Notes under the pieces: model-generated
Told to the model about the DNA's origin: nothing
The model's database searches: none
What the model saw: only the letters and a program-made list of their open reading frames with translations
Program-made: the position numbers and the translations under genes
DNA from: an uncultured Clostridia bacterium
GTDB taxonomy: Bacteria; Bacillota; Clostridia; Oscillospirales; Ruminococcaceae
Length of the DNA stretch: 64,000 bases
Reading direction: 5' to 3'
NCBI GenBank assembly: GCA_944386805.1
Contig: CALXCO010000004.1
Coordinates: 1 to 64,000 of the forward strand
In this document: positions 51,343 through 58,869 of the stretch, piece after piece
Layout: every line of letters starts with the position of its first letter
Numbering within the stretch: position 1 is the first letter of the stretch

Positions 51343-51380
51343 AAAAACACGCTGGAAGGATGACTTCCGGCGTGTTTTTA
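51343..51380. terminator. Bidirectional terminator
   Basis: Stem AAAACACGC..GGAAG/CTTCC..GCGTGTTTT with T-run; the AraC gene's stop codon lies inside it on the other strand. Confidence 0.85.
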
Positions 51381-52223
51381 TTTTGTGGTCTGACGTTTTT
51401 GGTATTGCCGCCGCAGTTCACCCGGTGCAGCCCCATACCGCTGACGGAACAGCTGGACTGCCAGTTTACGGTTGAAGCAGCCGTTGCGCTCAAAAATCTC
51501 TCCGACCGGCCGGTCACTCCCAATCAGGTCGTTATAAACATGCCCGATGCGAATCTCATACAGGTAATCGACAATCCCGATACCCGTCTGTCTGCGGAAC
51601 ATTCTGGACAGGTAGTCCTCGCTGTAACCCAGCATCGCGGCAATATCCCGCACCCGTATCCGACGGTTATAGTTGGCCTCAATACAGCCGATAATCTGCT
51701 GGAGCCGGTCGAGGTGCCGCAGAGAATGTTCATATTCCACCCGCACCTTTCGAACCGAAAAATCCCGGACCAGCAGATACAACAGCCGGTACAGCAGACT
51801 TTTAAAGGCCAGCAGGTACCCTTCCGGCCGTTCATCGCACAAGTCCAGCATCTGGTCAAGAATCTCCCGGATTGCCTCTCTTTTATTGCCATCCTCACCT
51901 TTGGAGCCGGGCGGCGGAAGGGTAAACATCAGCAGCTCATAGTTTTCAACCTGCCCGCTGAACAGTTCGTCGGGAATTTGCAGGACCAGCGCGTCATTAG
52001 GCTTGCTGACCACTGCATGGACGGTGCAGGAGTTGATCAGTGCAAATTCCCCTGCGGCCACTGTTTCACTGTGGTCGGGATACTCCACACGCAAACTGCC
52101 TGACCGAAGGTACAGAATTTCGAGACTGTGATGCCAGTGAGGGGTCACATTGTTGCCATCGCTGCGGGAATGGAAGAAATGTGCCCCGGCTGCCGGGTCC
52201 TGCAAAACGATTTCATGCCGCAC
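51378..52223 (-). CDS. AraC-family transcriptional regulator
   Basis: 281 residues. The N-terminal cupin has the HWHHSLEILYLRSGSLRVEY pattern (about 27-55); the C-terminal double helix-turn-helix has IRVRDIAAMLGYSEDYLSRMFRRQTG and a final AVQLFRQRYGAAPGELRR. The cupin points to a small ligand, often a sugar. Start is GTG at 52223 with AAGGAGG 7 nt upstream. No obvious adjacent target; the GH43 gene at 53258-54742 is the nearest carbohydrate gene. Confidence 0.92.
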   Translation of the reverse strand: MRHEIVLQDPAAGAHFFHSRSDGNNVTPHWHHSLEILYLRSGSLRVEYPDHSETVAAGEFALINSCTVHAVVSKPNDALVLQIPDELFSGQVENYELLMFTLPPPGSKGEDGNKREAIREILDQMLDLCDERPEGYLLAFKSLLYRLLYLLVRDFSVRKVRVEYEHSLRHLDRLQQIIGCIEANYNRRIRVRDIAAMLGYSEDYLSRMFRRQTGIGIVDYLYEIRIGHVYNDLIGSDRPVGEIFERNGCFNRKLAVQLFRQRYGAAPGELRRQYQKRQTTK

Positions 52224-52243
52224 GCCGACACCTCCTTTTCCCC

Positions 52244-52272
52244 ATTATACCAGAGCGTACAGCATATGAAAA
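52244..52272 (-). promoter_or_regulatory. Promoter of the AraC-family gene
   Basis: Minus strand TTTTCA, 17 nt, TATAAT. Confidence 0.6.
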
Positions 52273-52357
52273 GATCGGAATGTCCAAAGCGGCAGGTTTT
52301 TGACAGTATCCGGTGAAATATGTTAAAAGTTTTTTCACCACTCCCCGCCGGCCGTTG

Positions 52358-52366
52358 TGCTATAAT
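52358..52366 (+). promoter_or_regulatory. Extended -10 promoter of the following membrane protein gene
   Basis: TGCTATAAT, no good -35. Confidence 0.45.
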
Positions 52367-52405
52367 CAGGGCAACAGTCAACATCCGCCAGACGAGGTGA
52401 ACAAG

Positions 52406-53173
52406 ATGGAGAAAAATTTCCTGTTTATCATGACGCCAGTCCAAATCCCCGACGCCCGTGAACAGCTGAGCAAAGCGCTGGAACAGCTGACTGAACTCTG
52501 TTCCCGCACCCGTTATCCACGACTCTGGAAGCTGACCGACAAACTGAACAGCATGCCAAAACTGCCGGAAGAAAAGCTCCGTTTCCGCCGAATATACCGG
52601 TCTGTACTCGGTATCATCAACTGGGTACTGGGGGTATTACTGCTCATGACCGGACTGATGGAGCCGGAAATGATCATCCTGCTGGCGGCAGGTGCGGCGG
52701 GATATGGGGTTGGAACGGTTATCCTCTGGCGTAGGCTGCGCAAAACCGGCGGGATAATCAATCTGCTGCTGGGATTGCTGCTCTGTTTTGGGGCGCTTGG
52801 CAACCCGGATGCACTTGGACGGATGCTGTACCTTGGCATTCCGGCACTGGTGATCGGCATCGCATCCCTGATTCCTTGGAGGCGCAAAAAGAAAAATCCC
52901 TATGCCCCGACGGCAGAAACTCTTCTCAGCCAGCGGCAGGAAATGGCAGTCACCCGTGTCCTTTTCTCTGACGGCGGTGCTGAAATCGACACCGGCGGTC
53001 AGAAACAGCCGGTAAGCTATAACGAAATCGTCTGCATCATCGCATCCAAAGACCTTTACCTGCTTGGATGGAAAGACGGATTGACCGTACTCCAAAAGGC
53101 TGATCTGCAAGAACAGACCGCAGGGCAGTTTGCAGCATTTATCCGGCAGAAAATCGCATGGATTGAAATCTGA
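52406..53173 (+). CDS. Membrane protein of unknown function
   Basis: 255 residues: a helical N-terminal region (1-65), four hydrophobic helices (about 70-165), and a C-terminal domain (about 170-255) with a VLFSDGGAEIDTGGQKQPVSYNEI-like beta pattern and the ending KADLQEQTAGQFAAFIRQK, resembling YcxB-type PH-like domains. ATG at 52406 with GAGGTG upstream; the open frame before it covers the promoter. Monocistronic. Confidence 0.75.
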   Translation: MEKNFLFIMTPVQIPDAREQLSKALEQLTELCSRTRYPRLWKLTDKLNSMPKLPEEKLRFRRIYRSVLGIINWVLGVLLLMTGLMEPEMIILLAAGAAGYGVGTVILWRRLRKTGGIINLLLGLLLCFGALGNPDALGRMLYLGIPALVIGIASLIPWRRKKKNPYAPTAETLLSQRQEMAVTRVLFSDGGAEIDTGGQKQPVSYNEIVCIIASKDLYLLGWKDGLTVLQKADLQEQTAGQFAAFIRQKIAWIEI

Positions 53174-53191
53174 ACAGCCAGTACATAAAAA

Positions 53192-53240
53192 ATGACAGCC
53201 CCCGGCGGACGTAAGTCTGCCAAAAGGCTGTCGTTTTTTC
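53192..53240 (+). terminator. Intrinsic terminator
   Basis: Nested stems GACAGCC/GGCTGTC and CGGCGGAC/GTCTGCC, then GTTTTTTC. Confidence 0.8.
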
Positions 53241-53257
53241 GTATTAAGAAACAGAAA

Positions 53258-54742
53258 TTATGCCAGCGTGACCGTCCGGACATCCAGACTTCCCTTGCCG
53301 CTGAAATGCAGGTAAAGAGGATAATCGCCAGTCAGAGCCGGTGCATCCAGATGCACCTCTGTCCAGTCGGCACAATCGACCGAAACAGTGATCGAAACAG
53401 CATTTTCATTGCCTTCAATGTCGGTCGAAACAGTAACAGTACCGCTAAATGCGCCGCGAACTGTCAGCACAACGCCGCCCAGCTGCTCAAACCGGAAATA
53501 CTTGTAACCGAGCACTGTTCCATCCTCGACAGCAGTGACAAACGGAATATGTTCATCATTTACCATTTCCTCGGTGATACGGGTTTGGGTCTTCATGACC
53601 GGATTATTGTAGTTGATTGAATCGGTGGTAGTAGGGCTGGTCAGGTGGCAGGCAATCGCGGCCGGATATTCGCCTTTGCCGCAAAGCGGGCCGCCATTGA
53701 GGCCGCAGGAGGTGATCTCCACCTGTGCAATGCTGCCGTCGGGACGAATTTCAATCTTTTCAGCACAACCCTGACGGGAGTATTCGGTGCCGTTGGTCTG
53801 GCGATGATAGAAGATGTACCATTCCCCGTTGGCCTGTACCATACCGCCGTGGTTGTTGCCGAGGGTATTGACCGGCTGGGTGCGGCCATTCAGGCCGATA
53901 TCGCCATTGGAAACGATCGTGCCGCCGTAGACAAAGCCGCTGTCGGGACGGTCGCTGGTCGCATAGCACAGCTCATGGCTCTTGTGGGAAGAGTAGACAA
54001 AGTAGTATTTGCTGCCGACCTTACGGATAGAGGATGCTTCAAAGAATCCGTGTCCCTCAAACCCGGTACCTGCGGTATGATGACCACCGGGAATCAGCAC
54101 GCGGGGCGTTTCCTTCAGGGTGAGCATATCGGGTTCCAGCTCGGCAACCATACCGTTTTCGCCAAACTGGATATTCATCAGACGTTCAATTGTTGCGCGG
54201 CTTTCGACGGGGACTTTTTCCAGTTCCTCTTTGGAGAGTTTGGGAAACTTCATTTCCTTCTCACAGGCAGGTGCAAAGCCATAGTAGAGGTATACCCGTC
54301 CGTCATCATCGGTCAGCACAGCCGGATCAAACGGCATGAACTCCCGCAGCACCTTTCCGTCGGGATAATGGATATGTCCGTAAAACTCGAACGGTCCGGC
54401 AGGTGAATCGCTGACCGCAACGCCGATTTCGGGATAGAAGGAGAAGCAATAATAAATATAATACCGTCCATCGGGACCACGGGTGACATCGGGTGCCCAG
54501 AGCTGCAATTTGTCGTCAGCATTGGAAGGGTCCTGATCACGGCGGTAAATGACCCCTTCATACCGCCAGTCGGTCAGATCGTTTTCAGGTGCCGACCAGG
54601 TGACATAATGTCCTTCGCAGTATTTAACGCCGCCGGGGACGTCATGGGAACCGTAGATATAAACCCGTCCGTCAAACAGATGGGGTTCACCGTCGGGGAC
54701 AAATTCCGTCAGCGGAAGATAAGGATTACAGACCTGTTTCAT
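53258..54742 (-). CDS. Glycoside hydrolase family 43 with C-terminal CBM6-like domain
   Basis: 494 residues. The five-bladed propeller has its catalytic aspartates in VPDGEPHLFDGRVYIYGSHD and WAPDVTRGPDG, and the acid glutamate in FFEASSIRKVG. The last about 115 residues (from TRITEEM) look like a CBM6-type jelly roll. Members are beta-xylosidases or alpha-L-arabinofuranosidases. No signal peptide, so it acts inside the cell, probably with the GH3 enzyme. ATG at 54742 is preferred; ATG at 54751 touches the AAAGG site. Confidence 0.92.
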   Translation of the reverse strand: MKQVCNPYLPLTEFVPDGEPHLFDGRVYIYGSHDVPGGVKYCEGHYVTWSAPENDLTDWRYEGVIYRRDQDPSNADDKLQLWAPDVTRGPDGRYYIYYCFSFYPEIGVAVSDSPAGPFEFYGHIHYPDGKVLREFMPFDPAVLTDDDGRVYLYYGFAPACEKEMKFPKLSKEELEKVPVESRATIERLMNIQFGENGMVAELEPDMLTLKETPRVLIPGGHHTAGTGFEGHGFFEASSIRKVGSKYYFVYSSHKSHELCYATSDRPDSGFVYGGTIVSNGDIGLNGRTQPVNTLGNNHGGMVQANGEWYIFYHRQTNGTEYSRQGCAEKIEIRPDGSIAQVEITSCGLNGGPLCGKGEYPAAIACHLTSPTTTDSINYNNPVMKTQTRITEEMVNDEHIPFVTAVEDGTVLGYKYFRFEQLGGVVLTVRGAFSGTVTVSTDIEGNENAVSITVSVDCADWTEVHLDAPALTGDYPLYLHFSGKGSLDVRTVTLA

Positions 54743-54823
54743 TGCGCTCATCCTTTCAAAATCGATACAGTCGGGCCATTCGGCGCCGCCTCACTGTCTC
54801 CATGATAACACAGACCGACCGAC

Positions 54824-54873
54824 AAAAAAAGGTCGGAATACGACCGCTTTATGGGATAATTCCGACCTTTTTT
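54824..54873. terminator. Bidirectional terminator
   Basis: Stem AAAAAAAGGTCGGAAT/ATTCCGACCTTTTTT with a long loop, after the HD-domain gene. The GH43 -10 box (TATCAT, 54802-54807) follows at once. Confidence 0.85.
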
Positions 54874-54923
54874 ATTCAATTTCAGGATTTGTGCAGGATA
54901 ACAGGGGATAAAACCGTACTGCT

Positions 54924-55601
54924 TTACTCTGAAAGCTGCTCGAAAAGCTGCCGGCGCAGTTCACAGCTTTCGCTGATTTCTTCCCGCAGTGCGTGATAGA
55001 AATCCTCTGCCGCCGCCATCCGACGTGCAGCAATCCGACGGGCATAATCGGTGAAAAAGCGCGGTTCCAGTTTGGAGAGCTTGAAACAGTATTCGTGCAG
55101 AAAGGATTCTTCACCCGGAAGGTCACCCTCTGAAAGCGTTCCATCCGGATGCAGCAGGTAGAGCGGCTCATTGTGTGCCCCTTCGTACATCAGTGTCCTG
55201 GCGACACCCATCGCGCCGGTGACGTCCAGCTTGTCGGCGTCAAACAGGATTCTGGCCTCAATTGACTGCGGCGGCTGTCCGCTGCGGTAACGATGGGCAG
55301 CAATACAGTCCCGCACCTGACCGGCGTCTTCCTCTGTCCAGCCGATACCGGTCAGAAAACGGTATGCCTTTTCCGCTCCAACCGCCGCATGGTCAAGCGT
55401 GGGGTCGATGTTTTCCTCCTGCCGTCCGACATCGTGCAGCAAGCAGGCGGCGGTCAGAATACGAAAATCCGGCTTTTCATCGACATGCCGGGCAATATCG
55501 ACCGCCGCCGTCAGTACCCGCCAGACATGCTCCCGGTCGTGTGCCATATCCCGCATACAGTTTTCCATGTAATCGCAGATCATGCGAAATTCCTCTTTCA
55601 C
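54924..55601 (-). CDS. HD-domain phosphohydrolase
   Basis: 225 residues. Metal-binding HD motif in ACLLHDVGRQE, an early HDREHVWRVL histidine, HRYRSGQPP and a final DADKLD: the H...HD...D pattern of HD hydrolases (YedJ-like). Substrate is probably a nucleotide, not assigned. The start is GTG at 55601 with AGGAGG 8 nt upstream; ATG at 55583 with AGAGGA is nearly as good. A 31-codon gene ends 20 nt before it. Confidence 0.85.
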   Translation of the reverse strand: MKEEFRMICDYMENCMRDMAHDREHVWRVLTAAVDIARHVDEKPDFRILTAACLLHDVGRQEENIDPTLDHAAVGAEKAYRFLTGIGWTEEDAGQVRDCIAAHRYRSGQPPQSIEARILFDADKLDVTGAMGVARTLMYEGAHNEPLYLLHPDGTLSEGDLPGEESFLHEYCFKLSKLEPRFFTDYARRIAARRMAAAEDFYHALREEISESCELRRQLFEQLSE

Positions 55602-55621
55602 GATCAATTCCTCCTGTACAG

Positions 55622-55717
55622 TTATCTGAACAGACTTCCCATCCATTCAAGCACCGTTCCCAAAAAGTCCAAAAGATCAGCAACCAGCTCAAACCGACCC
55701 CCTGCATCCTTGGCCAT
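55622..55717 (-). CDS. Putative 31-residue amphipathic peptide
   Basis: Starts MAKDAGGRFEL and continues as one amphipathic helix rich in Leu, Val, Phe and Trp (DLLDFLGTVLEWMG) before a final Arg. GGGAGG lies 7 nt before the ATG, a strong site for so short a frame. It lies between the terminator of the GTPase genes and the HD gene. It may be a membrane micropeptide or a leader coupling translation of the HD gene. No homologue recognised. Confidence 0.5.
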   Translation of the reverse strand: MAKDAGGRFELVADLLDFLGTVLEWMGSLFR

Positions 55718-55749
55718 GCTGCATCCTCCCATCTGTCCCACCTGCGTTA

Positions 55750-55785
55750 AACATAAACGCCCATCGGGACTGGCGATGGGCGTTT
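55750..55785 (-). terminator. Intrinsic terminator after the CobW-type operon
   Basis: Minus strand stem AAACGCCCATCG/CGATGGGCGTTT, followed by ATGTTTAA. Confidence 0.75.
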
Positions 55786-55800
55786 TCTGAATCATCTGAA

Positions 55801-56754
55801 TCAATAGAATGTTGCGACTTCCTGTTCGGGAGCCTTTGCTTTTTCAATCGAAGTCGCCGTCAAAACCGGACCGACGCCTTTATACAGCGGGTGGTTTTTG
55901 ACTGCAACTTTGGCGGTAACCTCCAGCCATTCTTTCTGGACAGGATGTTCTCCGGCAGGGATATTGCAGAGGAAGCTCATATACTGGGTATCCGCTTCAC
56001 AGCAGGTCATAACAAAACGTCCGAGTGCAATCATTCCTTTGGGGAACCGCTTGTCTACCGCGACCATACCCTTAAAGTGGACGGTTTTGCCGTCATACTT
56101 TTTGGGTTCTTCAGCGATATCCCGGTAAAAGAGGGCAAAATCCCGGTCTTCGATTGTGATGACCGGCGCCTCGATATCAAACGGCAGCGGGTCTTCGATT
56201 TCATCATATTCGACGCTGCCATCCAGATGTTCATAGGCAATATCCGTCCGGCGGGAAACGCCGCGGACGATCTTGTGGAAGGCATCCTTGTCAACATCCA
56301 TCGCTGCCCGGTTGAAGACGACGATCTCACAGGAGCTGAGCTTGTCGACCACCAGCTGGCGCATATTCTGGTTGTAGGAAAGGAAGGTGTTCGCATCACA
56401 GAGCATAAACTCCTGATAGATCACCCAGTTTTCCGGAATCTTGTTGTACAGATCCTGAACCAGCCACATGCCGTTGTACTCCAGTACGACACGGGTTGCC
56501 TTGGTTTTGCGAATCAGTCCGGTCAGATAGACCTCATTCAGCTGTTCCGGGTCATCAAGGGTTTCAATAAAGACATTTTTGCTGTCGTAAAAGCGGGTGG
56601 GGTCATACTCCTCCTCCCCTTCCTCGCACAGCAGCAGCAGTGTCTTTTCTTTATCACTGTTAAAGCGGGGGTCTTCCAGCGTTTCCTGGATAAATTTGGT
56701 TTTGCCGGCCTCCAGAAAGCCGGTAAACAGATAAACTGGAATCTCAGCTGCCAT
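55801..56754 (-). CDS. CobW-type GTPase fused to a YcgQ-like C-terminal domain
   Basis: 317 residues. Residues about 1-190 are a CobW/COG0523 GTPase: P-loop TGFLEAGKTK near the start, VVLEYNGMW and VVFNRAAMD in later positions. It has no CxCC metal motif. Residues about 205-317 resemble the C-terminal domain of YcgQ (TIGR03943): GKTVHFKGMV, then RFVMTCCEADTQ with a Cys pair. YcgQ/YcgR occur in zinc-stress loci, so a role in metal supply to a membrane partner is plausible. ATG at 56754 with GAGGAG upstream; 13 nt after the first GTPase gene. Confidence 0.85.
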   Translation of the reverse strand: MAAEIPVYLFTGFLEAGKTKFIQETLEDPRFNSDKEKTLLLLCEEGEEEYDPTRFYDSKNVFIETLDDPEQLNEVYLTGLIRKTKATRVVLEYNGMWLVQDLYNKIPENWVIYQEFMLCDANTFLSYNQNMRQLVVDKLSSCEIVVFNRAAMDVDKDAFHKIVRGVSRRTDIAYEHLDGSVEYDEIEDPLPFDIEAPVITIEDRDFALFYRDIAEEPKKYDGKTVHFKGMVAVDKRFPKGMIALGRFVMTCCEADTQYMSFLCNIPAGEHPVQKEWLEVTAKVAVKNHPLYKGVGPVLTATSIEKAKAPEQEVATFY

Positions 56755-56767
56755 GATCTTTCTCCTC

Positions 56768-57961
56768 TCAGTTCAGGCCAAACAGCGCTGCAACCGCCTC
56801 TTCGTTCAGCTTGGAGCCGATTACGCACAGCCGGCCGATAATCTCGGCGCTGCCATGACGTACATCCGGGCAGCCGGGAACGTAGTCAAAATGAATCCAC
56901 TGTCCGTCGGCACCCTGAACAATGCCTTTGGCACGCAGTACAACGCCATATTTTTCGGCATTATCCAAAGCTTCCAGCGCGTGTTTGATCTCCTCGTCGG
57001 TAAAGCGGCGGGTCGTCTCACGTCCGAAGCTGGTGAAGACCTCATCGGCGTGATGATGGTGATGGTCATGATGGTGACCACAGCTGCATTCGCCGTCTTC
57101 ATGGTCGTGGTCGTGATGATGTTCGTGTTCATGGTCATGATCGTGGCCGCAGCAGCATTCGCCCTCTTCATGGTCGTGGTCGTGATGATGTTCGTGTTCA
57201 TGGTCATGATCGTGGCCGCAGCAGCATTCGCCGTCCTCATGGTCGTGGTCATGATGATGTTCATGCTCATGATCATGGTCGTGACAGCAGCACTCGTCAT
57301 CATCATGGTGGTGGTGATGCTCGTGCTCTGCCTCGGCAGCCAGTGCCTCCAGTTCTGCCTGGAGAGTGGATTTCTGTTCCATCGCAGCCAGAATCTGTTT
57401 GCCAGTCAGCTCGTCCCACGGAGTTGTGATGATCGAAGCCTGCGCGTTGTGTTCACGCAGCAGCGCGACAGCAGCCTCCAGCTTGTCTTCCTTCATACCC
57501 TGAGTACGGGAGAGGATAATGGTGGAAGCATGCTCGATCTGGTTATTATAAAACTCACCGAAGTTCTTCATGTACATCTTGACCTTGGTGGCGTCGGCAA
57601 CGGTGGTAAAACCATTGAGGACAGCGCCGGCAGTATCAGCCGACTGGACCGCACGGATAACGTCGGACAGTTTGCCGACGCCGGACGGCTCAATCAGAAT
57701 ACGATCAGGGTGGTACTGTTCAATGACCTGATGCAGTGCGGTGGCAAAATCCCCGACCAGGCTGCAGCAGATACAGCCGGAGTTCATCTCATTGATCTGA
57801 ATACCCGAATCCTTCAAAAATCCCCCGTCAATTCCGATTTCACCAAATTCGTTTTCAATCAGCACCAGCTGTTCACCCTGATACGCCTCTGCAATCAGCT
57901 TTTTAATCAGAGTCGTTTTACCGGCACCCAGAAAACCGGAGAAAATATCAATTTTGGTCAT
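56768..57961 (-). CDS. CobW/COG0523 metal GTPase with His/Cys tandem-repeat domain
   Basis: 397 residues. P-loop SGFLGAGKTT, ENEFGEIGIDG switch, and the metal motif CICC at about 63-66 define the COG0523 family, which inserts zinc, cobalt or iron into target proteins. Residues about 212-306 are a His/Asp/Glu/Cys domain with three near-identical 22-23-residue repeats (HDHDHEHEHHHDHDHE followed by D/E-GE-CCC). The C-terminal CobW domain ends with DVRHGSAEIIGRLCVIG. ATG at 57961 after a consensus promoter. The histidine and CCC clusters could store many metal ions. Confidence 0.93.
   Translation of the reverse strand: MTKIDIFSGFLGAGKTTLIKKLIAEAYQGEQLVLIENEFGEIGIDGGFLKDSGIQINEMNSGCICCSLVGDFATALHQVIEQYHPDRILIEPSGVGKLSDVIRAVQSADTAGAVLNGFTTVADATKVKMYMKNFGEFYNNQIEHASTIILSRTQGMKEDKLEAAVALLREHNAQASIITTPWDELTGKQILAAMEQKSTLQAELEALAAEAEHEHHHHHDDDECCCHDHDHEHEHHHDHDHEDGECCCGHDHDHEHEHHHDHDHEEGECCCGHDHDHEHEHHHDHDHEDGECSCGHHHDHHHHHADEVFTSFGRETTRRFTDEEIKHALEALDNAEKYGVVLRAKGIVQGADGQWIHFDYVPGCPDVRHGSAEIIGRLCVIGSKLNEEAVAALFGLN
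57047..57328. repeat. Coding tandem repeat (about 69-bp unit) in the CobW GTPase
   Basis: Three nearly identical units plus a degenerate fourth, encoding His-rich blocks separated by CCC or CSC. Synonymous positions are almost unchanged, suggesting recent expansion or gene conversion. Copy number may vary between strains. Confidence 0.85.
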
Positions 57962-58040
57962 GAAACCAGACTTCCTTTCTATCTCACAAAAAAATACGGA
58001 TTACAATGGTAAAACATGAGGCCAAAGTCTCACATTCCCT

Positions 58041-58069
58041 ATTATAACCCGTATTTGTGAAGATTTCAA
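58041..58069 (-). promoter_or_regulatory. sigma-A promoter of the CobW operon
   Basis: Minus strand TTGAAA, 17 nt, TATAAT. AAATACGG overlapping the promoter and CCGTATTT about 50 bp downstream are complementary and might form an operator pair. Confidence 0.8.
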
Positions 58070-58078
58070 GGATTATTT

Positions 58079-58117
58079 TCAAAAATTAGCAGACTTTATC
58101 TTAGACTGCCAATTTTG
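58079..58117 (-). terminator. Possible terminator after deoD
   Basis: Minus strand imperfect stem AAATTGGCAGTCT/AGTCTGCTAATTT, then TTG. Confidence 0.5.
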
Positions 58118-58822
58118 TTATCCCAATCTGCGTGCAGTTTCCAGTGCAGCACGCATCATATCGGTAAACCCAGTCTGCCGCTCCTCAGCGGACAGCGCCT
58201 CACCGGTCGCAAGAGAATCCGAGATGGTGCAGATGGCGAGTGCCTTTTTGCCGCAGTCAGCAGCGGTCAGATACAGCGCCGCCGACTCCATTTCAACCGC
58301 CAGACATCCCATTTTAGCCCATGCGCTGGTATCCCGGTCGTCATAGAAGGTATCGCTGCAAAACAGGCTGCCGACCTTGTACCGGACATCCAGTTCCCTG
58401 CAGCTGTCCACCATCGTCTCCAGCAGCGTCCAGTCGGCTGTCGGCGCAATCAGGCCGGGCAGCGAAAACTTTTCGCCGAAATGGGAGTTGGTGGAAGCGC
58501 TCATCCCGATCACCAGACTGCGCAGCGGGACATCTGCCCGCAAAGCGCCCGCACTGCCGATGCGGATGATGTTCTCTACATCGTAAAAGCTGTACAGCTC
58601 ATGGGAATAAATGCCGATTGACGGACATCCCATTCCGCTGGCCATCACCGAAACCGGCACACCGCTGAAACTCCCGGTATACCCCAGGATTCCACGCACC
58701 GAAGTGACCAGTCTGGGCGATTCCAGAAACTTTTCGGCAATAAACTGTGCCCGTAAAGGGTCGCCGGGCATCAGCACTGTCCGGGCAAAATCGCCTTTTT
58801 CCGCTCCAATATGCGGCGTCAT
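58118..58822 (-). CDS. deoD: Purine-nucleoside phosphorylase, DeoD type
   Basis: 234 residues, the DeoD length. Phosphate-binding PGDPLRAQ, RGILGYTG, GSAGAL, and the late VEMESAALY and TISDSLATGE (the catalytic aspartate) are all present. It splits purine nucleosides with phosphate to base and ribose-1-phosphate in salvage. ATG at 58822 with AAGGAGG upstream; the longer frame overlaps the amylase gene. It follows the GH13 gene by 47 nt and is probably co-transcribed. Confidence 0.94.
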   Translation of the reverse strand: MTPHIGAEKGDFARTVLMPGDPLRAQFIAEKFLESPRLVTSVRGILGYTGSFSGVPVSVMASGMGCPSIGIYSHELYSFYDVENIIRIGSAGALRADVPLRSLVIGMSASTNSHFGEKFSLPGLIAPTADWTLLETMVDSCRELDVRYKVGSLFCSDTFYDDRDTSAWAKMGCLAVEMESAALYLTAADCGKKALAICTISDSLATGEALSAEERQTGFTDMMRAALETARRLG

Positions 58823-58869
58823 CAGGCAGACCTCCTTTTTCAAAACATCCTCATGCTGCCGGCATCCGG

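Noticed and set aside
51378-52223. AraC regulator as the protein binding the shared GH3/isomerase site
   Set aside because: Possible, but it is 12-20 kb away with no linking evidence; left as a hypothesis to test only.
57962-58069. Zur box before the CobW operon
   Set aside because: No match to the AAATCGTAATNATTACG-type consensus; only the loose AAATACGG/CCGTATTT pair was seen.
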